Source of the DNA: Oscillibacter sp.
GTDB taxonomy: Bacteria > Bacillota > Clostridia > Oscillospirales > Oscillospiraceae
Assembly (NCBI GenBank): GCA_022795445.1
Contig: JAAWGR010000029.1
Span: 1-34,732 of the forward strand
Length of the DNA stretch: 34,732 nt
Reading direction: 5' to 3'
Position 1 is the stretch's first letter. The number at the start of each line of letters is the position of its first letter. The position numbers and the translations under genes are program-made. This document shows, in pieces, positions 33,270-34,732 of this stretch. Below the pieces are notes generated by a model that saw only the letters and a list, made by a program, of their open reading frames with translations, was not told the origin of the DNA and ran no database searches.

Positions 33270-33308
33270 TCTTCAATCGCGCCGGAAAGGGACGATTGAA
33301 GATTTTTT
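33270..33308 (+). terminator. riboswitch-controlled terminator before mgtE
   Basis: TCTTCAATCG (33270-33279) pairs with CGATTGAAGA (33293-33302) and is followed by TTTTTT (33303-33308). It is the expression platform of the M-box. The mgtE ribosome binding site lies downstream. Confidence 0.9.
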
Positions 33309-33332
33309 GTTATAGAAAGGAGGTCCCGCACC

Positions 33333-34706
33333 GTGTTTGAGAAGAGAGACGAGCTGTTGGAAAAAATTGAGGAATTGATTACGCGAAAACGATATGCGGA
33401 ACTGCGGGACATGCTGCTGCCAATGGAAGCGGCGGATATTGCATCGCTCTGCGAGGATTTGGATGATAAAGTACCATTGGTGTTCCGGTTGCTGCCGAAG
33501 GAATTGGCAGCAGAGGTGTTTGTTGAGTTGGACAGTGATGAACAGGAACTTTTGATCAGCAGTTTTTCCAATACGGAGCTGCGGGAAGTGTTGGATGAGC
33601 TGTATTTGGACGATACCGTCGATATTGTGGAGGAAATGCCTGCCAATGTCGTGAAACGTATTTTACGGCACTCCGACCCAGAAATGCGCAAGAGTATCAA
33701 CGAGATGCTGAAATATCCGGAGGACTCTGCCGGAAGCATTATGACGACGGAGTTTGTAGACTTGAAAGAAACCATGACGGTGGAAGATGCACTGAAGCGT
33801 ATCCGCCGGACAGGGCCTGACAAGGAAACGATCAACATTTGCTATGTGATCGACGAGGGACGGCGGCTGATTGGCCTGTTGAGTATCCGCACGCTGCTGC
33901 TGGCAGAGGAGGACGATGTGATCGGGGAGATCATGGAGCGGAATCTGATTGCTGTACAGACGCTGGACGACCAGGAGGAAGTTGCCCGGATGCTGGGAAA
34001 GTATGATTTCTTGGCGCTGCCGGTGGTAGACAAGGAAAACCGTCTGGTGGGCATCGTTACTATCGATGATGCAATCGATGTTTTGCAAGAGGAGGTCACG
34101 GAGGATATTGAGAAGATGGCGGCTATGTTGCCATCAGATAAGCCGTACCTGAAAACGTCGACGCTGGAAACATATAAGGCGCGGATTCCGTGGCTGTTGC
34201 TGTTGATGATTTCTTCTACGTTTACAGGACAGATCATATCCAGCTTTGAGAATGCGCTTGCGGCGGCTGCGATCCTGACGGCCTATATCCCGATGCTGAT
34301 GGACAGCGGCGGTAACTGCGGTTCCCAAGCCAGTGCGACAGTGATCCGTGGATTGTCGCTGGGAGAAATCCGGTTTAATGATTTGATCCGGGTGGTTTGG
34401 AAGGAAATCCGGGTAGCCGTTGTATGTGGTGCTACGCTTGCGGCGGCGAATTTTTTAAAGTTGATGCTGATCGACCGTATGCTCTTTGGCAACGTTTCTA
34501 TGACAGCACAGGTAGCGTGCGTAATATGCGCGACGTTGGTATGCACAGTGATGTGTGCAAAGTTAGTAGGATGCATTTTGCCGCTGTTAGCGAAACGTAT
34601 TGGGTTTGACCCGGCAGTGATGGCGTCGCCATTTATTACTACGATAGTGGATGCGATTTCACTTTTAATTTACTTCCGTTTTGCCTCTGCGGTACTAGGC
34701 TTATAA
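33333..34706 (+). CDS. mgtE: magnesium transporter MgtE
   Basis: Mg2+ channel/transporter of the cytoplasmic membrane, gated by cytosolic Mg2+. The 457 residues have an N-domain (about 1-130), a CBS pair (about 140-265, with YPEDSAGSIMTTEFVDL and LPVVDKENRLVGIVTIDDAI), a connecting helix, and five membrane helices from about 285. PMLMDSGGNCGSQASATVIR and the pore Asp in FITTIVDAISLLIYF are intact. GTG start at 33333 with AAAGGAGGT 8 bases upstream. Controlled by the M-box and terminator just upstream. Confidence 0.97.
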   Translation: MFEKRDELLEKIEELITRKRYAELRDMLLPMEAADIASLCEDLDDKVPLVFRLLPKELAAEVFVELDSDEQELLISSFSNTELREVLDELYLDDTVDIVEEMPANVVKRILRHSDPEMRKSINEMLKYPEDSAGSIMTTEFVDLKETMTVEDALKRIRRTGPDKETINICYVIDEGRRLIGLLSIRTLLLAEEDDVIGEIMERNLIAVQTLDDQEEVARMLGKYDFLALPVVDKENRLVGIVTIDDAIDVLQEEVTEDIEKMAAMLPSDKPYLKTSTLETYKARIPWLLLLMISSTFTGQIISSFENALAAAAILTAYIPMLMDSGGNCGSQASATVIRGLSLGEIRFNDLIRVVWKEIRVAVVCGATLAAANFLKLMLIDRMLFGNVSMTAQVACVICATLVCTVMCAKLVGCILPLLAKRIGFDPAVMASPFITTIVDAISLLIYFRFASAVLGL

Positions 34707-34713
34707 AAAAGGA

Positions 34714-34732
34714 AGCGCCGCATATGCGGCGC
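34714..34732 (+). terminator. start of the mgtE terminator, cut by the window end
   Basis: GCGCCGC and GCGGCGC form a 7-bp GC stem around a short ATAT loop, preceded by AAAAAAGGAA. Any T run lies outside the window. Confidence 0.6.

Overview
The window looks like chromosomal DNA of a Gram-positive Clostridia-type bacterium (Bacillota), probably an Oscillospiraceae-like gut lineage. The basis is the strong GGAGG ribosome binding sites, sigma-A promoters of the TTGACA/TATAAT type, the S10-spc-alpha order with secY-adk-map-KOW-infA-rpmJ, a zinc-type S14, an M-box riboswitch in front of mgtE, a YmfF/YmfH-like M16 peptidase pair and an SLH-domain secreted protein. The genus cannot be fixed from the sequence alone. 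No tRNA, rRNA, CRISPR array or insertion sequence was seen.

Layout. Positions 1-6.2 kb are almost all on the minus strand: guaA (GMP synthase), a small lipoprotein with a KPVIYLYP motif, xpt (xanthine phosphoribosyltransferase, own promoter, no purine riboswitch seen), and a two-gene unit of a YhaN/SbcC-like membrane-anchored ATPase followed by an Mrp/NBP35-like Fe-S carrier ATPase. At 6.4-8.3 kb an AraC-type regulator and a short-chain dehydrogenase run on the plus strand. They converge on a minus-strand operon of two M16 peptidase genes (the downstream one carries HXXEH) and lgt. Positions 12.0-12.6 kb hold two tiny membrane-protein genes, one of which appears frameshifted at a G5 run.

The core, 12.68-29.1 kb, is a complete S10-spc-alpha ribosomal super-operon: rpsJ-rplCDWB-rpsS-rplV-rpsC-rplP-rpmC-rpsQ-rplNXE-rpsN-rpsH-rplFR-rpsE-rpmD-rplO-secY-adk-map-KOW-infA-rpmJ-rpsMKD-rpoA-rplQ. 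It starts at a near-consensus promoter followed by a roughly 280-nt leader with an internal intrinsic terminator. Most gaps inside it are 1-30 bp, but three larger gaps (rpsJ-rplC, rpsN-rpsH, secY-adk) contain compact inverted repeats and may be undescribed cis-regulatory RNAs. A terminator follows rplQ. Next come rimM-trmD, here without their usual partners rpsP and rplS, and then a bidirectional hairpin.

The right end has a minus-strand secreted SLH protein that ends in a GGADGPT-type motif otherwise known from decarboxylase beta subunits. Next is a small AT-richer patch: two divergent ribbon-helix-helix genes with repeated operator-like sites, and a crystallin-J1-like gene interrupted by one in-frame TAA. 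The window closes with an M-box riboswitch plus terminator controlling mgtE, the magnesium transporter.
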